Part shown: in pieces, positions 27,062 through 35,147 of the stretch
How positions within the stretch are numbered: position 1 is the first letter of the stretch
Layout of the letters: every line of letters starts with the position of its first letter
Origin: Bradyrhizobium elkanii USDA 76
GTDB taxonomy: Bacteria; Pseudomonadota; Alphaproteobacteria; Rhizobiales; Xanthobacteraceae
Assembly (NCBI RefSeq): GCF_023278185.1
Contig: NZ_CP066356.1
Coordinates: forward strand, 1,232,001 to 1,296,000
Direction of reading: 5' to 3'
Length of the DNA: 64,000 nt
Notes under the pieces: generated by a model
Told to the model about the DNA's origin: nothing
Database searches by the model: none
What the model saw: the letters and a program-made list of their open reading frames with translations, nothing else
Program-made: the position numbers and the translations under genes

Positions 27062-30000
27062 TTATTGAGCGCCTGCGCGAAAAGTTCTGTTCACGGAGGC
27101 GCCGCGCTGCGTGGCGCGAAGCTCGTAGTCGTTCCGAATGGAACTATTGTCATAAGCGCCGGCAATATCCTTCGACGTTGCGAGCTCAAAGCCAGCGGGG
27201 TCAAGCCAACTAACGCGGGCACCGTGGGGAACAGGTATCACGTTGTATCGTGGCCGCGCGCCATTGGTTCCAGTCAATTCGACCGTCTCCGGAGCAAATG
27301 GTACGGCGGCGTGCTCTCGCCTGGGCAAGCTGTTCTGCCACTCGAGAAAAAGCTGCGGATCGATGTAGTCGTCGGGCTCGATATCCACGTGGTTTGCGTG
27401 CAACCAAGTTTCGAACTCTTCACGACGTTCGGCAGCGCGCTCTCGTGTGTGAGCTAGCCCTTGTGCAAGCACATAGGCGACGAACGGATCGTGTGTGCCC
27501 CATCGCAGCAGTTCGCGAGCCCAAAAGCCAAACCACGGTAAACCCGTGGTAACGCGCCACTCTGAAAGCGACGGTACCGCGTAGGGGTCGCCCGCGCCTG
27601 CCGACCAGGCCTGCGCGACGACCGCTCCTATGGCGACACCCAACTTGAATTCGAGGTTGTCGGCAACGAAGCGCTGCCAGCTCCGAAGCTGATCCGCATC
27701 AGGTCCAGCGGCGTCCGCTACTTGCATCCACCATGCCAGCACGTCCCGCCAGTTTGCGAGCAGCGCCTGATCGCCGACCGTGGCGCGCACCCGAAATCCG
27801 AACCCGCGATCATTAGAGAGAAGCATCCCGATTTGTTCGAATACGCGCAGCCGGGTGCTAGCATCATCAACCCCGTAGCTGTGTGCTGCTGCCATCAAAA
27901 CTCGGATTTGAGGAGCAACCCCCTCGAAGCGACGGCCAACGATCGGAGAGAAGCCATATTGATAGAGACGCCGACGTTCGTCCGCGTCCGGGTAGACGGT
28001 TTCCACCACCGCGCGGCCACGCCGTATAAACGCTTGCTCCATCCATTCTTCTTGGGCGGCAGCAACCGCGGTGAACGTTCGCCGCCATAGTTCGATGAGC
28101 TGAGCTTCGGCTTCGGCGCCCGTCATGCTCACTTCGTCTGCACGTGCGACCTCCTCCAGCGCCGCGAGCAGCACGCCGTCAAGTTCATCAAGACTATCTG
28201 CTAGGCGAGCGCGAAGTCCGCTCGCTCCCTCACCAGCCTCGGGACTGATATTCGGCGGAAGGACCTGATCGAGCCAGTCCAGAAATCGGTTAGGCGGCAG
28301 CCCAAGAACGCTGATTGCACGATCGCGGATTGCGGTCAGGAGCATGGCCAACGGACTCTCGACCGCATCAGCATCGCGTTCCTCGATCAGCAACGCCGTT
28401 CGGAGCTGTTCATAGTCTGTCACGAGATCACGACGTTGCCTGCGCTGAACCCCGACGAAACTGTCTGCCGTCGTGGAGATCGTGGTTGGGAGCGCTATAA
28501 GCGTCATACCCTCGATCCCTCGGGCGGCTCCGGGCCGTCCAGCCCGGCCTGCGAGATTGCGGAATTCCGCAGTGGAAAGTGGCGTTATTATCTGTTGCTC
28601 GTTCTCTGCGTCCCAAGAGCGCCGCTTCAGCGACGAAAGAAGAATTAAGTCGAACGGAAGGTTAACTCCCTCTGTCAATGTCGCGGTTGCGACCGTTATC
28701 GGGCAAATTCTCCCCTCGATCATTTCGGTCATCAGGCGCCGAAGCCGTTGCGGCATTTGGCCGTGGCTCGTCGCAATGCCCCGATCAAGGAGCGCGAGCT
28801 CGAAGGAGTCGACGCCGCAATAGTCGATACAAGCAGCCCGTGCTTCGTCGTAGCGCCCGCGCAGTTCCCCGTCAGGCGCCGAGAAGCCAGGCGCTGTCGC
28901 CCATGTCGGCAGTTCGAGAGCTTCCTTGAACCAGCGCATCGTCTGTTCTGGTTCCTGCGCTACGGAGATAAGAATGCGTTGATCTTCCTCGACCAAGTGA
29001 AGAGCCGTCCAAAGTACGGTTAGACTATTGAAGCGATTGAGACTATTCCGCATGCCCGCTGGCAATTGCGGCATTTGTTCGATTCGAAGCCGGAGATACA
29101 CGGGCTGCTCCTCGCCACGCAGATACAGCGGTCGCCCGTTCATGATATCGAGAAGGATCCGGCACGGGCGGTTCGGTGTTGTTTCCAAAACGCCGATAAC
29201 CTGTCGAGTGCTTCGATAACGCACTCCTACGGCTTCAGCGTCGGGCCGCCCCTCGACCCAACGTGCTACAGGCAGGGATGCGCCTCCCGCCACCGCAGTG
29301 AGCGCGATTCGCACGACGTCCGGCCGCCTTGCGAGAACGCGCGATATGAAGCTTTCGAGCCGGAGCGAGCGATTGCGGTGCTCCGAAAAACTGATCCTGG
29401 TGTTCTCCCCACCCTCCGGAACCACCTGGTGTGCTTCGTCAATGACCACAAGCCGCAAGCGCCCAAGCAAAAGGGGACCAAGGTAGCGCATCAGCGCATC
29501 CGCCTTTTCTACCGTCACGATGAGCACGGTCGGTTGTTCACCGCTCAGCCAATAATCCGTGATGCCCCAGTCCGCGCCGCCATAGAGTCCGGTGACGATC
29601 ATCTCATCGCCGAGCTCACCTCGAAGCTTAGCCTCCACTTCACCAGCTAGGGCGCGCGAGGGCACGAGATAGATTGCCAAGGGGGCGACGTCCTTGTGCC
29701 CCCGTAGCAGCAACTCTTTGACCAACGCCATGTTGGCGACCAGCGTTTTGCCAGATCCAGTTGGTGTACAAAGAGCAAAGGAACTGTCCCTCAACAGGCG
29801 CTCCAGCCCCTGCAATTGCGAGGTCCAGAGAATACCGCGCCCCCGGCTGAATTGTCCCCGAGCGTAGGCCAGGAGCTTCGAACGTCGGTCGGGATTGAGG
29901 TCCGATAGCGCATTGAGGGGACGATAGATGCTTGCGCGTCTGAAGCCATCCGCTACCTGCTTCAGCAGTCCTACGAGGAGCGAGGCGTCGTCGCTGAAAA

Positions 30001-30214
30001 CACGCGCGGCCATTCCATCAAGGGCGTTGAGCTTCTCCATCGCGCGGCCGCCGCGCTCATCATCCCCACGTCGTAGACTGTCAGCCAGGAGCCCGAGGCA
30101 GCGCACGAGCTCGACGGTGAAGAGCCAAGTTACTCGGTCATCATCGTCGAACGCGTCTAGCAGGCTGTTGAAGAACTCAGCCGCGTTCGCAAACGAAGGC
30201 TGAATCGTCGCCAT
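27062..30214 (-). pseudogene. HamB-like Ski2-type DEAH helicase, main part (5' end cut by IS5)
   Basis: 1,050-residue open frame: Walker A TPTGSGKT (residues 150-157), DEAH (259-262), motif V ATATLTEGVNLPFDLI and motif VI FRNLAGRAGRPG, as in Ski2/Hel308-like SF2 helicases. The long C-terminal part has no named domain. Residues 1-19 come from IS5 sequence; from residue 20 (DAFDDDDRVTW) the host gene resumes. Removing the IS and one CTAG restores the frame ARPDL-DAFDDDD. In Hachiman the HamB helicase senses DNA damage or invading DNA and releases the HamA nuclease (family knowledge). Here the full-length protein cannot be made, but a truncated helicase could start at the IS-borne ATG. Confidence 0.8.
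30157..30160. repeat. Target-site duplication CTAG (left) of the IS5 element
   Basis: CTAG directly before CAGGCTGTTGAA; the matching copy is at 31689-31692. A 4-bp YTAR duplication is typical of the IS5 group. Confidence 0.85.
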
Positions 30215-30521
30215 TGTGTATGTAGAAGTGACCGACGAGCCTGCCCGCCGTGCCGATCATAGCCCATCCGCGACCGCAGGCGGGGTCATTCTCATCGTGC
30301 CCTTCCCATGAGAACTCCGCGCAGGCCGAACCGTCTCGCGCGCCGTAGCGGACATCGAGGAAGCCGTTTAGCGCACCGAAGGCAATTTCACCGTCGGACT
30401 TGCCCTTGAAGGTGAGATGCGCCTCGTCGACGAGGTCGAGGAAGTCGCCGTCCCAGTTGTCCATTTCGACGATGCGCCAGCGGCCAGCAAAGGCCTTGGC
30501 GAAGCCGGGCACCTTGGCCAT
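30177..30521 (-). CDS. IS5 passenger protein (114 aa, unknown function)
   Basis: ATG 30519-30521 overlaps the transposase stop (TGATG-type overlap), and the stop lies 16 bp inside the IS end, so the gene belongs to the IS. The protein reads KAFAGRWRIVEMDNWDGDFL, FKGKSDGEIAFGALNGFLDV, DGSACAEFSWEGHDENDPAC, GRGWAMIGTAGRLVGHFYIH: alternating beta-strands with Asp/Glu-rich turns, perhaps a small beta-barrel. No signal peptide. Similar proteins accompany related IS5 transposases in rhizobia (memory, not searched). Its use to the IS is unknown. Confidence 0.75.
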   Translation of the reverse strand: MAKVPGFAKAFAGRWRIVEMDNWDGDFLDLVDEAHLTFKGKSDGEIAFGALNGFLDVRYGARDGSACAEFSWEGHDENDPACGRGWAMIGTAGRLVGHFYIHNGDDSAFVCERG

Positions 30522-31612
30522 CAGCCGGCCTCCGCGATCAGCTTGGGCAGCCGCACCAGATTGTAGGCGGCGGCAGCGAAGGTAAAGGCCCATCCGACGC
30601 GTTCACGGCCACGGAAGCGGGTCTTCTCTTGCCCGGCGACCGTCTTGATCCAGCCGAATGCCTCCTCGATGCGCTTGCGGATGCGCTGGCTGACGGCATA
30701 GCCGCCGTGCCGGGTCGTTCGCCCGTCGATCGCAGAGCTGCGGCCGCTGGTGTTCTGCGCAACATGCGGCGTCACGTTCATCGAGCGCAGCTCGTTGACG
30801 AAGTCTTCGGCGTCGTAGGCTTTGTCGGCGCCAAGCGTGATCGCTGTCGGCCGGTCGGCACGCGGTTCGATCATGTGCAGCGCGGCCACCCGTTCGGCAT
30901 GCCCGTCGGCCCGCGTCAGGCAGGCGTCGACCAGCAGGCCGTGGCGGTTCTCCATCAGCCCATGCCCGATGAAGCACAGCTTCGTCTCCTTGCCTTTGCC
31001 CTTGCGGTAGAGCCTGGCATCCGGATCGGTGGTCGAAGCATGGGTGTCGTTTGAGCGTTTCTGGCCATGGAAGTCCGCTTCGGCATTGCGCCCGCCGCCT
31101 GGCGCCGGCGGCTCGCCAGAGCCATCCTTCGGCTTCACGCTCTTCATCGAGGCCCAGGCCTCGATCAGCGTGCCATCGACCGAGAAGTGATCGCTCGACA
31201 GCAGCTTCTTCACCTTGGGCTGCGCCAGCACCGCCGCCAGGAACTTGGCCGCGATGTCGCCTTCCAGCAACCGGTCGCGATTCTTCGAGAACACCGAATG
31301 GTCCCAGGCTGCGTCGTCGACGCCAATTCCGACGAACCAGCGGAACAGCAGGTCGTATTCCAGCCGCTCCATCAAGAGCCGCTCCGAGCGGATCGAATAA
31401 AACGCTTGCAACAGCATCGCCCGCAGCAGCTTCTCCGGCGGGATCGACGGCCGCCCAATCGGCGAATAGAGCGCGGCAAACTCGCGCTCCAGCGTCGACA
31501 GCGCCTCGTTCACGATCGTCCGGATCGCTCGCAGCGGATGGTCACGCCGCACCCGCGCCTCCAGATCGACGTAGCTGAACAGCTCGCCCATTCGATTGTC
31601 GCCGCCGCGCAC
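30521..31612 (-). CDS. IS5-family transposase (DDE)
   Basis: 363 residues. The N-terminal DUF772 domain has VDLEARVRRDHPLRAIR and LLRAMLLQAFYSIRSERLLM. The DDE domain has DHFSVDGTLIEAWASMKS (first Asp), ITLGADKAYDAEDFV (second Asp) and RIEEAFGWIKTVAG (Glu). All three acids are present and length is normal, so it appears active. The reading starts at ATG 31610-31612; an internal ATG at residue 7 is also possible. Confidence 0.93.
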   Translation of the reverse strand: MRGGDNRMGELFSYVDLEARVRRDHPLRAIRTIVNEALSTLEREFAALYSPIGRPSIPPEKLLRAMLLQAFYSIRSERLLMERLEYDLLFRWFVGIGVDDAAWDHSVFSKNRDRLLEGDIAAKFLAAVLAQPKVKKLLSSDHFSVDGTLIEAWASMKSVKPKDGSGEPPAPGGGRNAEADFHGQKRSNDTHASTTDPDARLYRKGKGKETKLCFIGHGLMENRHGLLVDACLTRADGHAERVAALHMIEPRADRPTAITLGADKAYDAEDFVNELRSMNVTPHVAQNTSGRSSAIDGRTTRHGGYAVSQRIRKRIEEAFGWIKTVAGQEKTRFRGRERVGWAFTFAAAAYNLVRLPKLIAEAG

Positions 31613-31688
31613 GCCCCATCTCCGAATCTCGTCGGAGCCAATGAATCACGGTCGCTGGTCGGCGGCGAGCACCTTTTTCAACAGCCTG

Positions 31689-31692
31689 CTAG
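31689..31692. repeat. Target-site duplication CTAG (right) of the IS5 element
   Basis: CTAG directly after TTTTTCAACAGCCTG, matching the copy at 30157-30160. Confidence 0.85.
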
Positions 31693-32233
31693 GTCGGGTC
31701 TAGCCAATTTTTCGGAGGCGTCTGGACTCGTCAGATCGCGGTGGGATGCCCAAAACTCGGCCGCCCGCTCCAGCACGTTGTTCAAAATCCGCACGCAAGA
31801 AGGCAGCGTACAGAGCGACCCCATCGTGCTCGCTATCAACCTGCCCCAAAAGACCGGACGCCATTGCTGGGAGGCCGCCAAGTTGGTAGGCGGCAGCAGC
31901 AAGTATCTCGATCGGAACAACGGCGCGGATGCTATCCGCTGCTCGCGTCAGCCACTCAAGGATTTCGCCTGTGCGGCGAAAGCAGGCGATAGCGCCTGGC
32001 GACGCCGGCCCATCGACTTGCTGAAATATATGTGCTGCATGAAGGAGACGCCTTGCGTCCTGCAGCTGACTGGCGGATTCCTGGTCCGTCCATTGAATTG
32101 TAGGCACTTGCCATGTCGCCTGCAGACAGCGAACATACGCTCGAGCCTGTAGGCGCGAGAGTTCATTTTCCACGGCCAGTTGGCGGCGGAGATTGTTGGC
32201 CAGGTCGAGCCGTTCAGCATCAAATTCTGGCAT
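31689..32233 (-). pseudogene. HamB-like helicase, 5' fragment (frameshifted, then cut by IS5)
   Basis: From ATG 32231-32233 the frame reads MPEFDAERLDLANNLRRQLA and continues with helical sequence (AAAYQLGGLPAMASGLLGQV) to residue ~149. It then enters nonsense at the T4 run (coding strand; bases 31784-31787). One T fewer gives NNVLERAAEFWASHRDLTSP and reads in frame to the IS junction and into the helicase at 30160. So the gene has two lesions: a 1-nt insertion and the IS. It starts 8 bp after the hamA-like stop, as expected for a hamAB operon. Confidence 0.72.
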
Positions 32234-32241
32234 AGCTCAGC

Positions 32242-33192
32242 CTACGTCCAGAGCGAAGAATACAGGCCATCGATGAGCAATTCTCCGTCGCTCAGGATGA
32301 GCTCAACGACCTGTAGGTCATGAGGAGCGGTGTACTCGTTCGGCAGTTCCTCCCAGCCGATCAGCACGTCTCCTTCCTCTCTCCGTTGCGCGCCGTTACC
32401 CGCGATCAGAATGAGGTTCGTGCGAGGCAGCGGCCGTGGGTGATCGAGGATCAGCGCCTCATCGAGCGACAAGATCGCCGCCGCATAGCCCTCCGAATCT
32501 CGCTGTTCTAAAAGCCTCTGCAGTTGGCGCAAGCCATGCGGCACCGGTGTGTCCCGATTTATTTCAAACCACACACCTTTCCCCGAACGTGTGCGCTCTC
32601 CAGTGTCCGGGTCGGTGATAAGCTCACCGAGCATCAGCTCATTGAAGACACCATCGGTGAGCAGGCGGCGCCATTTGGCCTCTCCAGCGATAAACCTCGA
32701 TACCCGACCATCATCATCCAGAACGACTCCGATGAAGTCGCTCCCGAATCGGCCAAACACCTCGCGCCACCGCCGCCCGTCTCGAGCCAGTGAGAATAAA
32801 TAGGCCTCAACATCAGCGTGATACCGAAACAGGTAGATCGGCACGCGCCAAGCGTGACCGCCGACAAACGAATCGCGAAAAGCTTCCGTGAGCATTCCCG
32901 CCATCACCTCCCCGAAAAGACCGCGAAGCGCCTTCAGGGGGAGGCAGTTCGGATAGCAAGCCTCCTCGCCGGGAGCGCCAGCGTCCGGGTGAAGGTTGAT
33001 CCCGATCTGAGCGTGGAAGTATTCCCGCGCGTCTGTGTGAGCCGACTCGAAGTACGGCCTTAGCCCGGCGATCAGGTCGTTGTCGGTGTCGGATTTTTGC
33101 TCGAGGAGAAGGTGGCCGAAACGCCCCCGCACGCTGTCGAAAGATTCGAGCCATTCGTCGAGCGCCTCGCTCGGGGGCGGACAGGTGTGCAT
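32242..33192 (-). CDS. HamA-like (DUF1837) nuclease of a Hachiman-type defence system
   Basis: 316 residues. ALRGLFGEVMAGMLTEAF is followed by WRVPIYLFRYHADVEAYLF and then GSDFIGVVLDDDGRVSRFIA-GEAKW: Asp152, Glu171 and Lys173 form a PD-(D/E)xK site as in HamA. The acidic N-terminal third is less conserved. In Hachiman, HamB holds HamA inactive until DNA damage or phage is sensed, and HamA then degrades DNA. The gene itself looks intact, but its helicase partner is broken, which may leave it harmless or unregulated. Family assignment is by motif and gene pair only; a related nuclease-helicase pair is the alternative. Confidence 0.68.
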   Translation of the reverse strand: MHTCPPPSEALDEWLESFDSVRGRFGHLLLEQKSDTDNDLIAGLRPYFESAHTDAREYFHAQIGINLHPDAGAPGEEACYPNCLPLKALRGLFGEVMAGMLTEAFRDSFVGGHAWRVPIYLFRYHADVEAYLFSLARDGRRWREVFGRFGSDFIGVVLDDDGRVSRFIAGEAKWRRLLTDGVFNELMLGELITDPDTGERTRSGKGVWFEINRDTPVPHGLRQLQRLLEQRDSEGYAAAILSLDEALILDHPRPLPRTNLILIAGNGAQRREEGDVLIGWEELPNEYTAPHDLQVVELILSDGELLIDGLYSSLWT

Positions 33193-33528
33193 CGTTGATA
33201 AAACGCCTCAACCAAAAATTGTCGCTCGCCGGGAATATACCCTGTTATCGTTCGATGAAACTAGGCCTTTGGCGGTCGCAACGACCAAAACCGGGCCTAC
33301 ACGTGCAGTATGACCGTCGTCCATTGCAATTCCGAAAAAGTAGTCAGTAGCAACCTGGCCCCGCATCCCGGTTAGGATATCGCCTTCTATGCAGCAAGTA
33401 TTTTTTCTCTGCTCTACGCCCGATCGCTACGACGGCTGAATACTTGTTGAACTGCGACAGTTCCTGCCTTTTCTATCCATCCCCGTTGCTAATCGCTTGC
33501 CGCGATTGGCGCTCGACGGGGGACGATC
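33193..33528. other. Intergenic region between the cargo and trbB
   Basis: 336 bp, AT-richer than the trb genes, with no coding frame I trust. It should hold the leftward hamA promoter and the rightward edge of the cargo insertion. TTGATAAAACG just before the hamA-like start and the AT-rich TATTTTTTCTC at 33400 are the only notable points. Confidence 0.45.
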
Positions 33529-34527
33529 GTGGCGGGCACTTCACTCCATTCGGAAGCGTTCTCGCGTGGCGCGCGCATGCTGCGCACCGCGCTGGGTCCC
33601 GCGATCGCCACCTTCCTCGAAGACCCCTCGATCGTCGAGGTCATGCTCAACCCCGACGGCCGGCTCTGGATCGACCGGCTGTCCGGCGGGCTGGAGGATA
33701 GCGGACGAACGATGTCTGCCGCCGACGGCGAGCGGATCGTGCGCCTGGTCGCGCATCATGTCGGCGCTGAGGTGCATGCCGAGAAGCCGCGCGTCTCGGC
33801 CGAGCTTCCCGAGACGGGGGAGAGGTTCGAGGGGCTTCTTCCGCCCGTCGTTGCGGCGCCGGCCTTTGCGATCCGCAAGCCCGCCGTCGCTGTTTTCACC
33901 CTGGACGACTACGCGGCGGCCGGCATCATGACGGCCGGCCAAGCGGGCCTGTTGCGCGAAGCGGTCGCCGCCCGCAAGAACATCCTGGTCGCCGGCGGCA
34001 CCTCGACCGGCAAGACCACCCTGACAAACGCGCTGCTGGCCGAGATCGCCGGCACCACCGATCGCGTGGTTCTCATCGAGGATACGCGTGAACTGCAATG
34101 CCGCGCTCCGAATCTGGTCGCGCTGCGCACCAAGGATGGCGTCGCGTCGCTGTCCGATCTGGTTCGGTCCTCCCTCCGCCTACGCCCAGACCGGATTCCG
34201 GTCGGCGAGGTACGGGGCAGCGAAGCCTTGGAGCTCCTCAAAGCCTGGGGCACCGGCCACCCCGGTGGGATCGGAACGATTCACGCCGGCACGGCGCTGG
34301 GCGCGCTTCGTCGCCTCGAGCAGCTCATCCAGGAGGCCGTCCTCACCGTTCCCAAGGCGCTGATCGCCGAGACCATCGATCTCGTCGCGGTACTGCGCGG
34401 CCGCGGCAGCGAACGCCGCCTCGCCGAACTCGCTCTCGTCGCCGGCCTCGATCCCGCCACCGGCGATTACCGCGTCCAGTCGGCCGGGGCGGGCGGCCAA
34501 TCCTCACTTCCCGGAGACCCGTCATGA
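33529..34527 (+). CDS. trbB: TrbB, VirB11-type traffic ATPase
   Basis: 332 residues, start GTG 33529. The N-terminal domain ([20 protein letters not shown]) precedes Walker [19 protein letters not shown] near residue 155, the Asp box [12 protein letters not shown], and the His box [21 protein letters not shown] hexameric cytoplasmic ATPase powers pilus assembly and substrate transfer. First gene of the trb operon; overlaps trbC by ATGA. A normal distance from traG-copG is replaced by cargo. Confidence 0.95.
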   Translation: MAGTSLHSEAFSRGARMLRTALGPAIATFLEDPSIVEVMLNPDGRLWIDRLSGGLEDSGRTMSAADGERIVRLVAHHVGAEVHAEKPRVSAELPETGERFEGLLPPVVAAPAFAIRKPAVAVFTLDDYAAAGIMTAGQAGLLREAVAARKNILVAGGTSTGKTTLTNALLAEIAGTTDRVVLIEDTRELQCRAPNLVALRTKDGVASLSDLVRSSLRLRPDRIPVGEVRGSEALELLKAWGTGHPGGIGTIHAGTALGALRRLEQLIQEAVLTVPKALIAETIDLVAVLRGRGSERRLAELALVAGLDPATGDYRVQSAGAGGQSSLPGDPS

Positions 34528-34865
34528 TTCAGTGCCCTCCCGCGATCCGTCGTGTTCGTCGCCGCTTCGCCGACCTAGCGGCAATTGTCTTCATCTCCAT
34601 CGCTTTAGCCCCTGCGGCCTACGCCTCCGGTTCCTCGATGCCGTGGGAGACGCCGCTCAACCAGATCCTGGAGTCGGTGCAGGGCCCGGTCGCCAAGATC
34701 ATGTCGGTCATCATCATCACCGTGACCGGCCTGACGCTCGCCTTCGGCGATACGTCCGGCGGCTTCCGCCGGCTGATCCAGATCGTCTTCGGCCTGTCGA
34801 TCGCCTTCGCCGCGTCGAGCTTTTTCCTGACCTTCTTCAGCTTCTCCGGCGGAGCGTTGGTGTGA
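34524..34865 (+). CDS. trbC: TrbC, VirB2-type major pilin
   Basis: 113 residues, ATG 34524. A signal segment (DLAAIVFISIALAPAAYASG) is followed by two hydrophobic helices (IMSVIIITVTGLTLAFG; IVFGLSIAFAASSFFLTFF) separated by a short loop, the pilin layout. TrbC is processed and cyclised by the TraF peptidase (18991). Overlaps trbB and trbD. Confidence 0.92.
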   Translation: MIQCPPAIRRVRRRFADLAAIVFISIALAPAAYASGSSMPWETPLNQILESVQGPVAKIMSVIIITVTGLTLAFGDTSGGFRRLIQIVFGLSIAFAASSFFLTFFSFSGGALV

Positions 34866-35140
34866 TGGCTGCGATCGTCGATCCGGAAGTGCCGGGCTTC
34901 TTCGCGCCGGTCCATCGCGCGCTCACCGATCCGATCCTGATGGGCGGCGCGCCCCGCACGGTTGCGATCGCCAACGGCACGTTGGCGGCGGCAATTGCAC
35001 TCGGCCTCCACCTCTGGATTCCCGGAGCGCTGATTTGGGCCGTGGGGCATGCCGCTGCGGTCTGGGCGGCCACGCGCGACCCGCAATTCGTGGACGTCGT
35101 TCGACGTCACCTCCGCTATCCATCCTATCTCCGCGTGTGA
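34865..35140 (+). CDS. trbD: TrbD, VirB3-type inner-membrane protein
   Basis: 91 residues from the ATG overlapping the trbC stop (TGATG). PVHRALTDPILMGGAPRTVA then TLAAAIALGLHLWIPGALIW is the VirB3 pattern with two membrane segments. It assists VirB4/TrbE in pilus formation. Confidence 0.92.
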   Translation: MAAIVDPEVPGFFAPVHRALTDPILMGGAPRTVAIANGTLAAAIALGLHLWIPGALIWAVGHAAAVWAATRDPQFVDVVRRHLRYPSYLRV

Positions 35141-35147
35141 GGCTTGC

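Larger units (their letters stand above)
30161..31688 (-). mobile_element. IS5-family insertion sequence with passenger gene
   Basis: 1,528 bp. The terminal inverted repeats are CAGGCTGTTGAAGAA (30161-30175) and TTTTTCAACAGCCTG (31674-31688), 14 of 15 matching, flanked by CTAG duplications at 30157 and 31689. It carries a 363-aa DDE transposase and a coupled 114-aa passenger gene, both leftward. It interrupts the HamB-like helicase gene. Confidence 0.92.
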
